Of a stretch of 64,000 nt of DNA, positions 17,311-26,377 are shown piece after piece. A program made the position numbers and the translations under genes. Each line of letters begins with the position of its first letter. Within the stretch, counting starts at the first letter, position 1. Under the pieces are notes generated by a model. That model was not told the origin of the DNA and searched no databases. It saw nothing but the letters and a program-made list of their open reading frames with translations. This DNA is from Eggerthellaceae bacterium (GTDB lineage Bacteria > Actinomycetota > Coriobacteriia > Coriobacteriales > Eggerthellaceae), in contig JAAVZC010000001.1 of the NCBI GenBank assembly GCA_022791455.1, positions 248,001 through 312,000 of the forward strand. Reading direction: 5' to 3'.

Positions 17311-18239
17311 AGATGAGCACGAAGCGCACGCTCGCGGCTGTGGGCGTGCTTGCGGCTGTCGGGGTGGGACTGGCCTTCCACACCGGTACCGGAACGCCGT
17401 CCGCATGGGGTCTGCCCAACATCGCTGCCATTTGCCCGTTAGGTGCCGTTGAGGCGGCCATTGCATCGAAGACCATCGTGCCCCCGCTCTTCCTGGGGCT
17501 TCTGATTGTCGTTGTGCTGGTTGCGCTGTTCGGTCGCGCCTTCTGCTCCTGGGGTTGCCCCGTGCCGCTGCTTCGGCGCTTGGGTGGCAGGAGCGTCAAG
17601 AAGGAAAAGGGCAAGGAGCCGACGGCAGCGCAAGAAGCGAAGGAACCGGCGGCGAGCGGCTTTTTGGCTGAACCGGCGCCGCCCCAGCGCGGCGGCGCTT
17701 CCGACCCGCGCAATTGGGCGCTCGGGGCCACGGTGCTCGCCACCGCCGCCTTCGGGTTCCCGGCGTTTTGCCTCATCTGCCCGGTGGGGCTGACTGTGGC
17801 CACGTTCGTTGGCTTATGGCATTTGTTCCAGTTCAGCGAGGCCACGCTTTCACTGGTGGTGTTTCCGCTCATCCTCGTGTTGGAGCTGGTTTTCTTGCGT
17901 CGATGGTGCCATCGGTTCTGCCCTGTGGGAGCGCTGCTATCGTTGGGCTCGCGGCTCAACCGCACCTTCCGTCCCACGGTGAACCAGGAGACCTGTCTCA
18001 GCTGCTCAGGGGCATCGTGCCATCAGTGCGCCGCCGTGTGCCCCGAAGGCATTGACCTGCATCATCCGCAGGCATCAGCGCCCCTCAACGAGTGCGTGAA
18101 ATGCGGCGAGTGCGCCCAGGCCTGTCCGGCCCAGGCCATCCATTTCCCCTTCCTGGCGGATGGCGCGCGCAAACGGCAGGCACAGGCGGAGGTGCTTGCG
18201 GGGCAGGACGATTCTGGCGATATGGTGGTGGCGAACTAG
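17307..18239 (+). CDS. NapH-like membrane ferredoxin
   Basis: Membrane quinol-dehydrogenase-type protein of 310 residues. It has about four or five transmembrane helices, two CxxxCP loops (FCSWGCPVP and RFCPVGALLSLG), ICPVGLTVATF between helices, and two C-terminal [4Fe-4S] sites (CLSCSGASCHQCAAVCPEG and CVKCGECAQACPAQA). The start overlaps the NapG-like stop as ATGA, indicating coupled translation. A Lys/Glu/Ala-rich insert at about residues 95-130 separates helix pairs. Probably passes electrons from menaquinol to the NapG-like partner. Confidence 0.85.
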   Translation: MKMSTKRTLAAVGVLAAVGVGLAFHTGTGTPSAWGLPNIAAICPLGAVEAAIASKTIVPPLFLGLLIVVVLVALFGRAFCSWGCPVPLLRRLGGRSVKKEKGKEPTAAQEAKEPAASGFLAEPAPPQRGGASDPRNWALGATVLATAAFGFPAFCLICPVGLTVATFVGLWHLFQFSEATLSLVVFPLILVLELVFLRRWCHRFCPVGALLSLGSRLNRTFRPTVNQETCLSCSGASCHQCAAVCPEGIDLHHPQASAPLNECVKCGECAQACPAQAIHFPFLADGARKRQAQAEVLAGQDDSGDMVVAN

Positions 18240-18270
18240 GAGGGGCCATGGCGAAGAGGGGGGATGCCCG

Positions 18271-20037
18271 GTGACGGCCGAGGGTGTACAATACGGAAGC
18301 TTTGATGAACGAACGGGCCTGGCGGCGGGAGCCTCCGGGCTCATCTGGGGTAATGGCGGCATCGCGGGGGAGGAGCCGGCAGTGGATAAAGGCGCCAAGC
18401 ATTTCGCTGATGTTCCATCGCCGGGCGCTTTGGCCTCCACGCGCCTCGGCATGACGGTCGGGGAGCAGTGGCCCTCCTTCAAGCTGGTGGGGTTCGGCTT
18501 CTACTACGCCTGGATCTGGATCTCCTACAACAGCGATGTGCTGGTGTATCCCACGGTTGCCTCGGTGCTTCCGCCGGACAGTATTTCCGCCACCTACCTG
18601 GCCTCCACCCTGGCGCTCGCCCTCTCCCTCATCGCGCTTTCGCTGATGGGGAATGTGGCGAAGCGGCTGGTTTCCAGCACGGCGTTTCTGGTGGGAGTCT
18701 CGGTGTTGGTGGGGCTTGCTACGGTGGGCACCTATCTTTCCTCGGGCCTGGAGCCGCTGGGGGCCAGCCCCTGGTCGGTGCTGAGCGGCATCCTCACCGG
18801 CATTGGCACCTCGTTTGTAGTGCTGCGCTTTGGCGTCATCTACTCCAAGGCGTCGGCTCGCGATGCTGTCATGTATGCAGCGGCGTCGTTTGTCTTCGCC
18901 GGTATGATCTACTTCGTGGCGGTGGGGCTGCCCGACCCGCTGTCCACCGGCTTCACGGCCACGCTGCCCTGCCTTGCGGTGCTCTCAACCCTTACCAACA
19001 GCGAATGGTCTTCGATGGAAGCGCCGAAGCGGCCGCCCATCGACGGGCGTCTGCGCAGCTTCTTCGTGCGTCTGGTGGTGGCGGTAGTGGTGTTCTCGCT
19101 GGTGGTGGGCGTGGCCCGCGGGTTCTCGATGCCATCCAGCTCGCTTGCGCTGCTCAACGACGAAGGGTCGCTCATCGTCTTTTCCACGACAACGGTGGCG
19201 GCGGTGCTTTTCGCCGTGCTGGGGCTCACGGGGCGGCGGTTCGATGTGAGCCGCATCTACTATCCCATCATCATTGCGGTGTCCGCCGCTATCTTGGTGA
19301 CGCCGCTGTTCGGCGGTTCCACCTTCGGCGCCCAGTTCGTCACGGTGGGCTACAACTGCTTCATTCTGGTCATCTGGTGCCTTCTTGCCTATGTGGCGTA
19401 CTCCTCGCACCTATCTCCCATCTTGGTGTTTGGGCTGGGGCGCGGAGCGTCGGCGCTCGGAACTACCCTCGGCTGGACGGGCGGGCTGCAAATTGTCCAG
19501 ACCCAGGGGGACGGCAGCCTTTCTCTGGAGGTCATCGCGGTGGCCATGGTGTTCGCGCTGCTGATAGTCTCCATGTTGGTGCTCAACGACCGCATGATCG
19601 GCGAGACGCTGCGCTCGTTCGGAAGCGCGCCAGCCGGTGACGGCGAAGGCGCGGCGGCGGGTAGCGCGGCGCAGGGGACCGAGCTGCCGCGGTTGGAGGA
19701 ATCGGCAGCTGCCGGAGAGCCGGGAGCGGGGAGTACGGCGGCACCTGAGCTTTCGGCGGGTTCGGAAGGGGAGGCGGCGGTTGCTCCCGACGAAGAGCGG
19801 CGGCCGGGAGCCTATCGTCTGCGTTGCAACGCGGTGGCGGACAAGTACGATCTCTCTCCGCGGGAACGGGACGTGTTCGACCTGCTGGTGCGGGGGCGCT
19901 CCATCGAGTACATCGCCCAAAGCCTCACCATCTCTTTCAACACCGCAAAGTCCCACATTCGCCACATCTACGTAAAGACCGACGTGCACTCTCGCCAGGA
20001 GCTTCTCGATCTCATCGATGCCGAAACCGCCGAATAG
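18271..20037 (+). CDS. Multi-pass membrane LuxR-type regulator
   Basis: Protein of 588 residues. About 12 hydrophobic helices (residues 65-460) resemble a transporter-like sensor domain. A low-complexity Gly/Ala/Glu linker (about 465-510) and a C-terminal LuxR/GerE HTH follow (YDLSPRERDVFDLLVRGRSI, then AKSHIRHIYVKTDVHSRQEL). This layout is typical of Eggerthellaceae regulators encoded next to respiratory enzymes. The GTG at 18271 is chosen because GAGGGGGG lies 7 bp upstream. It is 31 bp behind the NapH-like gene in the same direction, so it probably belongs to this operon and senses the substrate or product of the enzyme. Confidence 0.82.
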   Translation: MTAEGVQYGSFDERTGLAAGASGLIWGNGGIAGEEPAVDKGAKHFADVPSPGALASTRLGMTVGEQWPSFKLVGFGFYYAWIWISYNSDVLVYPTVASVLPPDSISATYLASTLALALSLIALSLMGNVAKRLVSSTAFLVGVSVLVGLATVGTYLSSGLEPLGASPWSVLSGILTGIGTSFVVLRFGVIYSKASARDAVMYAAASFVFAGMIYFVAVGLPDPLSTGFTATLPCLAVLSTLTNSEWSSMEAPKRPPIDGRLRSFFVRLVVAVVVFSLVVGVARGFSMPSSSLALLNDEGSLIVFSTTTVAAVLFAVLGLTGRRFDVSRIYYPIIIAVSAAILVTPLFGGSTFGAQFVTVGYNCFILVIWCLLAYVAYSSHLSPILVFGLGRGASALGTTLGWTGGLQIVQTQGDGSLSLEVIAVAMVFALLIVSMLVLNDRMIGETLRSFGSAPAGDGEGAAAGSAAQGTELPRLEESAAAGEPGAGSTAAPELSAGSEGEAAVAPDEERRPGAYRLRCNAVADKYDLSPRERDVFDLLVRGRSIEYIAQSLTISFNTAKSHIRHIYVKTDVHSRQELLDLIDAETAE

Positions 20038-20044
20038 CCTCTTC

Positions 20045-20165
20045 GTCATCTCGACCGGAGGCCCTCGCACCTCCCTTCGTCATCTCGACCGGAGCCCGAA
20101 GCGTCTATCTCTTTCGTCATCTCGACCGGAGGCCCTGGAGGGGCCGGAGTGGAGAGATCCCGTGT
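20045..20165. repeat. Three left ends of the GTCATC repeat family
   Basis: GTCATCTCGACCGGAG starts at 20045, 20079 and 20116. The last extends to a GGAGTGGAGAGATCC segment. No matching right end follows, so these are tandem half-elements in the LuxR/NifX-like gap. Confidence 0.8.
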
Positions 20166-20265
20166 GCGCGAAGCGCTCGATACCGCTTCGCGCCCAAATA
20201 CGCTACCATAGGCAGCGACCCATTTCTGTGCGCAGAGGAGCGCGCCTAACCTGAGAGGAAATCTT

Positions 20266-20643
20266 ATGGCTACTATGAAACTTGCGGTGCCCACCTTAGG
20301 GCAGCCCGGCCTGGACAGCGAGCGCAGCGGCCACTTCGGCCATTGCGACTGCTTCACCCTCATCACCATCGAGGATGGCCAGATCACCGAGGTGGCTGCT
20401 ATCGACAATCCGCCCCACGAGGAGGGCGGCTGCCTGCGCCCGGTGGGGCTGCTGCAGCAGGCCGGTGCCGACGCCATTGTGGCTGCGGGCATGGGCATGC
20501 GCCCGCTGATGGGCTTCCAGAACGCCGGCATCACCGTGTACTTCGAGAACCAGACTCCCGGCGTGGGCGACGCCGCCATGAAGGTGGCCGCTGGTGAGTG
20601 CCCCGTTATGAGCGCCGACCAGGCCTGCAACCACCATCACTAG
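20266..20643 (+). CDS. NifX/NifB C-terminal-like iron-molybdenum cofactor domain protein
   Basis: Small cytoplasmic protein (125 residues) of the dinitrogenase iron-molybdenum cofactor family. It starts with MKLAVPTLGQPGLDSERSGHFGHCDCFTLI, as written in parts: KLAVPTLG, SGHFGHCDCF, and later GADAIVAAGMGMRPLMGFQN. The end is histidine-rich (ACNHHH), which may bind metal. Members outside nitrogen fixers are thought to handle metal clusters, but the function is unproven. GAGAGGA lies before the ATG. It stands between a respiratory gene cluster and a strong terminator, so it is probably monocistronic. Confidence 0.85.
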   Translation: MATMKLAVPTLGQPGLDSERSGHFGHCDCFTLITIEDGQITEVAAIDNPPHEEGGCLRPVGLLQQAGADAIVAAGMGMRPLMGFQNAGITVYFENQTPGVGDAAMKVAAGECPVMSADQACNHHH

Positions 20644-20720
20644 GCCGACCGTGTAACAAGGCGGTTATCTTTACCGCTTTTGCGCTGGCATCCCAGTGAT
20701 GTTGACGCAGAATGGCTGAT

Positions 20721-20760
20721 AAGCCGCGCGATCCCGCTTCGCAGGGCGCGCGGCTTTTTT
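20721..20760 (+). terminator. Rho-independent terminator
   Basis: AAGCCGCGCG and CGCGCGGCTT pair around a 20-bp loop, followed by TTTTTT. It ends the NifX-like transcript. Confidence 0.9.
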
Positions 20761-20789
20761 CGTAGCAAGCGCAGGGGAGCGAGGAGACC

Positions 20790-23501
20790 ATGGGCGAAGA
20801 CCGCGCATTTGTCACCGGGCGGCGGACCACCTATTCGCTGAAACGGGCGGCATTATGGGGCGCGTCCTCTGCCGTTCTGTCCGAAGCGGTGCCTGCCTAC
20901 GTGCCCGTGGCTTCCGATGTTCACAGTGTTCGCATCCCAGATGACCGCGTATTCGGCTGGGTGTCGGGCGGTCTGCCGGCGCCGTTTCGCGAGGACGCCT
21001 ACGTGGTGGAATTCTCGGACGAAACCGAAGTGGCGGTGCTGGCCTACATCGATCGGTTCGGCCGCGCGTTCTCCTGCCTTGAGCCCTCCGTCGCGCCGCC
21101 GGCTCGCATCCCCGACCTCACCATGGTGCGGCTGGGCGACCTGTCCTCCAACTTCGAAGAGCGCGGTTGCTTCATGATGGCGCAGCCAAGCGGCGAATCC
21201 CGCACGGTGGCTCGCTACCGCAAGGTGAACGGCCGCTACGAGATTTACGACAGCTGGTTCGACTTCTCGGGCCGCAACAGCGACCTGTCCTACATTGAGG
21301 CCATGGCGCGGGTGTATCTGGCCTGCGTATTTCGCCCGGCGCTCACTGGCGTGCCCATTCCCGATGCGGGGCTTTCCGCGGTGGACGACCTGCTGGCCGC
21401 GCCCAATGTGGTAGCGGGCCTGCGGGCTCTCATGGTGCTGCTGGATCGTCTGAAGCGCGACGGCGCCTGCCGGCCGCCGGCGGTGGTGGAATGTTTGGAT
21501 ACGTGGCTCACCCAGGCGGGCTTCACGGAAGAGGCCAGCTACCGGTGGCTGGCTGAAACGGCGCGCGAGGAAGGTGGCCCGCTGCGGCTGGTACGGCTGG
21601 ACCGCACGAGCAACCTGTTCTTTTTGGCGCGGCGCCGCGAGGACTCCCCGGTGGACGCCCACACGGTGTGGGCGCTCGAGTCGGCCCTCAACCGCTATCT
21701 GTTGCTGAAGCAGAAACTGGGCGACAAAGCGTCGTGCGCGACCATGGCAGAAGTGGCCCATTGGGACGAGTACATTCGCGAACACGTGGCCACCCAGGCG
21801 CCCCATGCCTCCCATCCCCTCGACGAGGGCCTGGAGGAACCCAGCGGCGAATGGGACGTGCGGGTCTCCCACGCCCACGGCCTTGAGTTGCTACGGGTGC
21901 CCTTCCGGTTCGAAGCCGCCTTCCACGTGGACGTGGCGCAGCCGGGAGTGGCGGCTTGGATGGTGATGGGCCCCGACGAGTCGCTTATGCCGCAAGAGGC
22001 CTTCGACGAGGAGGCGAACCAGTGGCGGCCGCTTTCCGCCGAGGAGCGCCAAAAGATGGCCTGCACCTACAACCGCCATCTGGCCATTGCGCTTGCGGCC
22101 ATTTCCTTCAACGCCACTACTGTCATCCAAAGCGTCATGGTGAGCGTGCGCCCCTTCTCGGAGGTCTCCGCGCTCACGTCGGCGCTGCTATGCCAGGTGA
22201 CCTTCGACCGTGCCCACTTCGTGGAGAAGCGAGCTTACCGTGTGGCCGCTGCTGGCGACCCGGCACCGTTTTTGCAGCAGGCAGGGGAGTGCATCTTGTG
22301 CGGCGTTCCCACCGCCGCACCGTTCTCCTGCATCACCGAGCGGCCAAGCTACAGCTTCCGCCTCGAGGCCCCTGAATTGGCCAGCGGCCCCATTTCGCAT
22401 GATCATCAGGGGGTGCTGGGGGCGCGGGACGTCTCGCAGCTGCGCATCAGCTACGATGCTGAGATGGTGCGGGTGGCCGAATCGCTGGCGGAGCAGCTGC
22501 GCGATACCGAATCCGCCTCTGCGGCAGTGGCCATCGTGCGCCAGATGCAGTGGGACACCGGCAGCCCGCTTGTGTACAAGGGCTGCACCCGACTCATGAC
22601 CGCGCTCACGGCGGGCGACTTGGAGCCGACTAATTCGCAGGAAGTGCGCCGCGCCTTCATCGGCGAGAGCGAGCTGGCGAAAGCGCTGACCCGTGCCCAG
22701 ACCATGGCCCAGAGCGACCCCGATGCCGCCGCCGATCTGCTCATCGCCACGGTTAAGGAAGAGGAGGCCCATCACCGCTGGCATGACAGCTCCGAGGTGG
22801 TCTACCGGCTCTTCGACTCCTATTCCGCCCGCATCCTGTTCAACCGCGACCACTCCGATGGGCGCACGGTGGAACTGGTTCCGCCCACGCTGCTTATGTC
22901 GCTGCTCGAGGTGGTGAACTTGCTCGATGAGTCGTTCCAGCGCTTCGACGAGGCGGTGGCCTTCGCTGAGCGCTGCCTGCTCATGGCCCCCACCTCGCCC
23001 TACGCCCATTGCCGCTGCGCCCGCGCCTACGTTTTGAGCGGCGATCTGGAAACGGCCGAGCGCCTGCTGTTGCAAGCCCTGGAATGCGCGCTCGTGCCCG
23101 AGGAGATTGCCCTGGCCTACTACCAGCTGGGCTATGTGGAATGGAAGCTGGGCCGTGTGGCGCGCGCCGAGGCCTGCTACGGCAAGAGCCTGGCGCTCTC
23201 TCCCACCTACGCCATGCAGATTTCCGCAGAGATGCAGAAGCTGGTGGCGGAAACCGGCGCCTCTATGTTGCAGCGGGACCAGGTGGACGACGTGCTGGTG
23301 ACAAGCGGCCTGCCCCTGGCCCCGTCGGCCGGCCGGCTGGAGCAGCTGCGCGAAGAGGTGAGGGCGGCTGTCGACGAAGGCGTGTTCGCGGTGGCGCGAC
23401 CGCTTCTGGGCCTCTACCTGCACTATCGCCCCGACGACGAACTAACCGACGTCCTCCAATCCTTAGGCGACCCAAGAATCGACGAAATACTGGAAGCGTA
23501 A
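20790..23501 (+). CDS. Large TPR-containing protein of unknown function
   Basis: Protein of 903 residues, not recognised as a named family. No signal peptide or clear transmembrane helix, so cytoplasmic. Residues 1-650 are a mixed domain without motifs I can name. One Cys pair (GECILCGVPTA, about residue 505) could bind metal. Residues about 700-830 contain tetratricopeptide-like helix pairs, for example FAERCLLMAPTSPYAHCRCA and YYQLGYVEWKLGRVARAEAC. AGGAG lies before the ATG. It stands alone between a terminator and a repeat element. It may be a scaffold for protein contacts; nothing points to a partner. Confidence 0.7.
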   Translation: MGEDRAFVTGRRTTYSLKRAALWGASSAVLSEAVPAYVPVASDVHSVRIPDDRVFGWVSGGLPAPFREDAYVVEFSDETEVAVLAYIDRFGRAFSCLEPSVAPPARIPDLTMVRLGDLSSNFEERGCFMMAQPSGESRTVARYRKVNGRYEIYDSWFDFSGRNSDLSYIEAMARVYLACVFRPALTGVPIPDAGLSAVDDLLAAPNVVAGLRALMVLLDRLKRDGACRPPAVVECLDTWLTQAGFTEEASYRWLAETAREEGGPLRLVRLDRTSNLFFLARRREDSPVDAHTVWALESALNRYLLLKQKLGDKASCATMAEVAHWDEYIREHVATQAPHASHPLDEGLEEPSGEWDVRVSHAHGLELLRVPFRFEAAFHVDVAQPGVAAWMVMGPDESLMPQEAFDEEANQWRPLSAEERQKMACTYNRHLAIALAAISFNATTVIQSVMVSVRPFSEVSALTSALLCQVTFDRAHFVEKRAYRVAAAGDPAPFLQQAGECILCGVPTAAPFSCITERPSYSFRLEAPELASGPISHDHQGVLGARDVSQLRISYDAEMVRVAESLAEQLRDTESASAAVAIVRQMQWDTGSPLVYKGCTRLMTALTAGDLEPTNSQEVRRAFIGESELAKALTRAQTMAQSDPDAAADLLIATVKEEEAHHRWHDSSEVVYRLFDSYSARILFNRDHSDGRTVELVPPTLLMSLLEVVNLLDESFQRFDEAVAFAERCLLMAPTSPYAHCRCARAYVLSGDLETAERLLLQALECALVPEEIALAYYQLGYVEWKLGRVARAEACYGKSLALSPTYAMQISAEMQKLVAETGASMLQRDQVDDVLVTSGLPLAPSAGRLEQLREEVRAAVDEGVFAVARPLLGLYLHYRPDDELTDVLQSLGDPRIDEILEA

Positions 23502-23504
23502 TTG

Positions 23505-23615
23505 CTGGAGCTCTCCGCGGGGCGGCGGGGCGGGGCAACCCTCAGTCGCTCAGACAGTCCTCGCTGCGCTGCGGAACTCGCTTGGTGAGGGCCGCCCCGC
23601 CCCGCTGATTGGCTG
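23505..23615. repeat. About 110-bp structured intergenic repeat, copy 2
   Basis: Second copy of the 6522-6631 element, again between convergent genes (TPR gene and hisS). The shared interior and the pairing ends GGGGCGG / CGCCCC are preserved. Confidence 0.85.
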
Positions 23616-23647
23616 ATGTTGTTGTCTGGCATCCTTTTCGCCCCGTT

Positions 23648-23690
23648 GTCATCCTGAGCGGAGGGCGAAGCCCGGAGTCGAAGGATCTCC
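23648..23690. repeat. Half-element of the GTCATCCTGAGCGG family
   Basis: A left end, GTCATCCTGAGCGGAG to GAGTCGAAGGATCTCC, with no right end, directly after the hisS stop on the other strand. Confidence 0.8.
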
Positions 23691-23696
23691 CCGCAA

Positions 23697-25013
23697 CTAC
23701 ATCAATGCGCGTCCGAGGGTGTCCACCACTTCGTCGAAGTTCACCACCAGCTGCTCGTGGGTGTCCATGTCGCGCAGCTGGCATTTGCCTTCGGCCATCT
23801 CGTCGGGGCCGAGCACGGCCACTTTGGCGGCGCTCAACTTGTCAGCCAGCTTGAACTGGCTCTTCAGGCTGCGGTGTTGGTGATCCATGTCCGCTTTGTA
23901 GCCGCGGTCGCGGGCCGCCTGCACCAAGCCGAAGGCAGCGGGGCGCATGTCGTCGCTCACGCAGGCCACGAACAGGTCCAAGCTCTGGGCCTTCGGCATC
24001 TCAACGCCGGCCGCCTCCAGCGCCAAGGCGCAGCGCTCGAAGCCCAGGGCGAACCCAAGGCCGGGAGTGGGACGGCCGCCTACTTCTTCCGCCAACTTGT
24101 CGTAGCGACCGCCGCCGCCGATGGCGTTTTGCGATCCTAGGCCTGCGTCTGCTTGCACCTCGAAAACGGTGCGGGTGTAGTAGTCCAGGCCGCGCACCAG
24201 CGTGGGGTCTTCCGTGTAGGCAACTCCTGCGCCGTCCAGCAGCGCTTTCACGGTTTCGTAGTGCTCGCGGCACTCGTCGCACAGGTGGTCGGTGATCTTC
24301 GGAGCGCTTTCCATCACGTGCGCGCAACTGGGGTTCTTGCAGTCGAAGGCGCGGAGGGGGTTGATGTCCATGCGGGTCTTGCAGGTGTCGCAAATCTCGT
24401 CGATGTGCGCTTGCAGGTGCGCTTTCACCAGGTCGCGATAGGCGGGGCGGCACTTCTCACAGCCCATGGAGTTCAGAAGCAGCGTCATGTTCGCCGCCGG
24501 AATGCCCACTCGCTCGAAGAAGCGCATGAGCATGATGATGGCTTCGGCGTCCACCGTGGGCTCTTCCGCCCCCAGGCACTCGACGCCAATCTGGTTGAAC
24601 TGGCGCTGGCGGCCCTTCTGCGGGTTCTCGGCGCGGAACATCGGGCCCGCGTACATCAGCTTTGCCGGCGCCGCGCCCTGGGGGACCAGGTCGTGCTGCA
24701 CCACGGCGCGCACCACGCCCGCTGTGCCTTCGGGGCGAAGCGAGAGGCGGCTTTTGCGCTCCGGCGCCCGGCCGTTCTCAACCCAGTTCTTCAGGTTCTC
24801 GCCGGAAATGGCGGTGAACATCTCCTTCGACACCACGTCGGTGGCCTCGCCAATGCCACGCACGAATAACTCGGTCAGCTCCAAGATGGGCGTCTCGATG
24901 GGCAGGTATCCGTACGTGCCGAACACCTCCGCCGCCGTCGCCTGGAACTGCTTCCAGAAAAGCGCCTCGTCCGGCAGAAAATCACGCGTGCCCTTAGGAG
25001 CAGAAATAGCCAT
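23697..25013 (-). CDS. hisS: Histidyl-tRNA synthetase
   Basis: Class II synthetase charging tRNA-His, 438 residues, normal length. Visible marks: the N-terminal APKGTRDFLPDEALFWKQ, motif 2 region LSLRPEGTAGVVRAV, histidine-specific LVRGLDYYTRTVFEV, motif 3 GLGFALGFERCALAL, and a C-terminal anticodon-binding domain. A four-cysteine group (CEKC, CDTC, CKNPSC, CDEC; residues about 185-265) suggests a zinc-binding insert as in some anaerobes. It stands alone in this window; the usual aspS neighbour is not seen. Confidence 0.95.
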   Translation of the reverse strand: MAISAPKGTRDFLPDEALFWKQFQATAAEVFGTYGYLPIETPILELTELFVRGIGEATDVVSKEMFTAISGENLKNWVENGRAPERKSRLSLRPEGTAGVVRAVVQHDLVPQGAAPAKLMYAGPMFRAENPQKGRQRQFNQIGVECLGAEEPTVDAEAIIMLMRFFERVGIPAANMTLLLNSMGCEKCRPAYRDLVKAHLQAHIDEICDTCKTRMDINPLRAFDCKNPSCAHVMESAPKITDHLCDECREHYETVKALLDGAGVAYTEDPTLVRGLDYYTRTVFEVQADAGLGSQNAIGGGGRYDKLAEEVGGRPTPGLGFALGFERCALALEAAGVEMPKAQSLDLFVACVSDDMRPAAFGLVQAARDRGYKADMDHQHRSLKSQFKLADKLSAAKVAVLGPDEMAEGKCQLRDMDTHEQLVVNFDEVVDTLGRALM

Positions 25014-25087
25014 AATGTCTCGATTCCTCGATGTGATTGGAAAGTCTGGCGGCCATTATAGCGGTTCTGTCCCTCGGTCTCCGTAAC

Positions 25088-25256
25088 GTCATCTCGACCG
25101 GAGCGCGCATCCCTCCACATCGTCATCTCGACCGGAGCGCGTAGCGCGGAGTGGAGAGATCCCGTGCGCGCCGAAGGCGAGAAGCGCTGTCAGCATCCAG
25201 GCCGTCCGACACGGGATTTCTCCACTACGGGGCTTCGCCCCTTCGGTCGAAATGAC
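25088..25256. repeat. GTCATC element with both ends (plus an extra left end)
   Basis: A partial left end begins at 25088. A full element runs 25122-25256: GTCATCTCGACCGGAG ... GGAGTGGAGAGATCCCGTG, a 45-bp centre, then CACGGGATTTCTCCACTACG ... TCGAAATGAC. The arms form an imperfect inverted repeat. It lies between the divergent genes hisS and the P1 peptidase. Confidence 0.8.
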
Positions 25257-25309
25257 GTTGCGGGCATAATGGCAAGCACTATATATATGTAGAGCGAAGG
25301 AGCCTGCCC

Positions 25310-26344
25310 ATGGTTGCTATGCCCGTTTCTCCCGCATTTGCCCCCGCCACGAAGGCCGACTTGCCGGCGTTCGGCATTGGGTCGGCCGAGCTGGCCTCCC
25401 GCGGCACCGGTTGCACGTTCGTGGTAGCGCCCGCCGGCGCGGTGTGCGGCGTGGATGTGCGCGGCGCGGCCCCGGCCACCCGCGAGACCGATTTGCTGAA
25501 GCCGTCCAACACCGTGCAGGAGGTGCAAGGGGTCATGCTCTCCGGCGGCTCCGCCTTCGGGTTGGAAGCCGCGTGCGGTGCCATGGACGAGCTGGCCTCC
25601 CGCGGCATCGGCTTCCACCTCATGGACGCCTGCGTGCCCATCATCCCCGGCGCATCGCTGTTCGACTTGCCGGTGGGGCAGTTCGCCTATCCGCGTAAAG
25701 AGCAGGGAGTGGAGGCCTGCGTGAACGCGCTGGCGAACCTGCAGAGCGGGGAAGAACCGCGGCAGGGCAATATCGGCGCTGGCACGGGGGCGACGGTGGC
25801 GAAGATGCTCGGGCCTAATTGCGCGGTGAAGTCGGGCCTTGGTTGGTCGGCGCTGCGGATGGGGCCTGTGGTGGTGGGCGCCCTGGTGGCGGTGAACGCT
25901 GCCGGCTGCGTCTACGATACGGAGGGCAAGTTGCTCGCGGGCATGCGCCTTCCGGACGGCACGATGATCGACGCCGCAGCTGCCCTGCCAATGATGCTAC
26001 AGGCGATGGGGGAGGGCGCCGCGCCCGACGCGGCTGCGGCCCATTCCGGCAATGACACGGCCGGCCCCTGCGCCAACACCACCATTGGCGTTGTGCTCAC
26101 CAACGCCCAGCTCACGAAGGCCCAGGCCACGCGCCTGGCCACCACCACCCACGATGCCTACGCCCGCTCCATCAAACCGGTGCACACTTCCAACGACGGC
26201 GACTGCATCTTCGCCATGGCCTCCGGCGATGTTCCGGCCGAGCCCGACTTGGTGGCGCTTATGGCCTGCGACGCCATGCAGCAAGCCATCGAAAACGCCC
26301 TCACCCACGCCACCCCCGCCTACGGTCTCCCGGCAGTGGGGTAG
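25310..26344 (+). CDS. P1-family peptidase (DmpA / NylC-like)
   Basis: N-terminal-nucleophile hydrolase of 344 residues. Family segments: VQEVQGVMLSGGSAFGLEAA, GNIGAGTGATVAKMLG and CANTTIGVVLTNAQLTKAQA. The last contains the Asn-Thr bond where related enzymes self-cleave to expose the catalytic threonine (about residue 260). Members include beta-peptidyl aminopeptidases and 6-aminohexanoate oligomer hydrolases, so it probably cuts unusual amide bonds, with natural substrate unknown. GAAGGAG lies 9 bp before the ATG. No signal peptide. Confidence 0.87.
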   Translation: MVAMPVSPAFAPATKADLPAFGIGSAELASRGTGCTFVVAPAGAVCGVDVRGAAPATRETDLLKPSNTVQEVQGVMLSGGSAFGLEAACGAMDELASRGIGFHLMDACVPIIPGASLFDLPVGQFAYPRKEQGVEACVNALANLQSGEEPRQGNIGAGTGATVAKMLGPNCAVKSGLGWSALRMGPVVVGALVAVNAAGCVYDTEGKLLAGMRLPDGTMIDAAAALPMMLQAMGEGAAPDAAAAHSGNDTAGPCANTTIGVVLTNAQLTKAQATRLATTTHDAYARSIKPVHTSNDGDCIFAMASGDVPAEPDLVALMACDAMQQAIENALTHATPAYGLPAVG

Positions 26345-26377
26345 CGTTTCCTTCAGGAAGGGACCTGGGGAGAGGAG

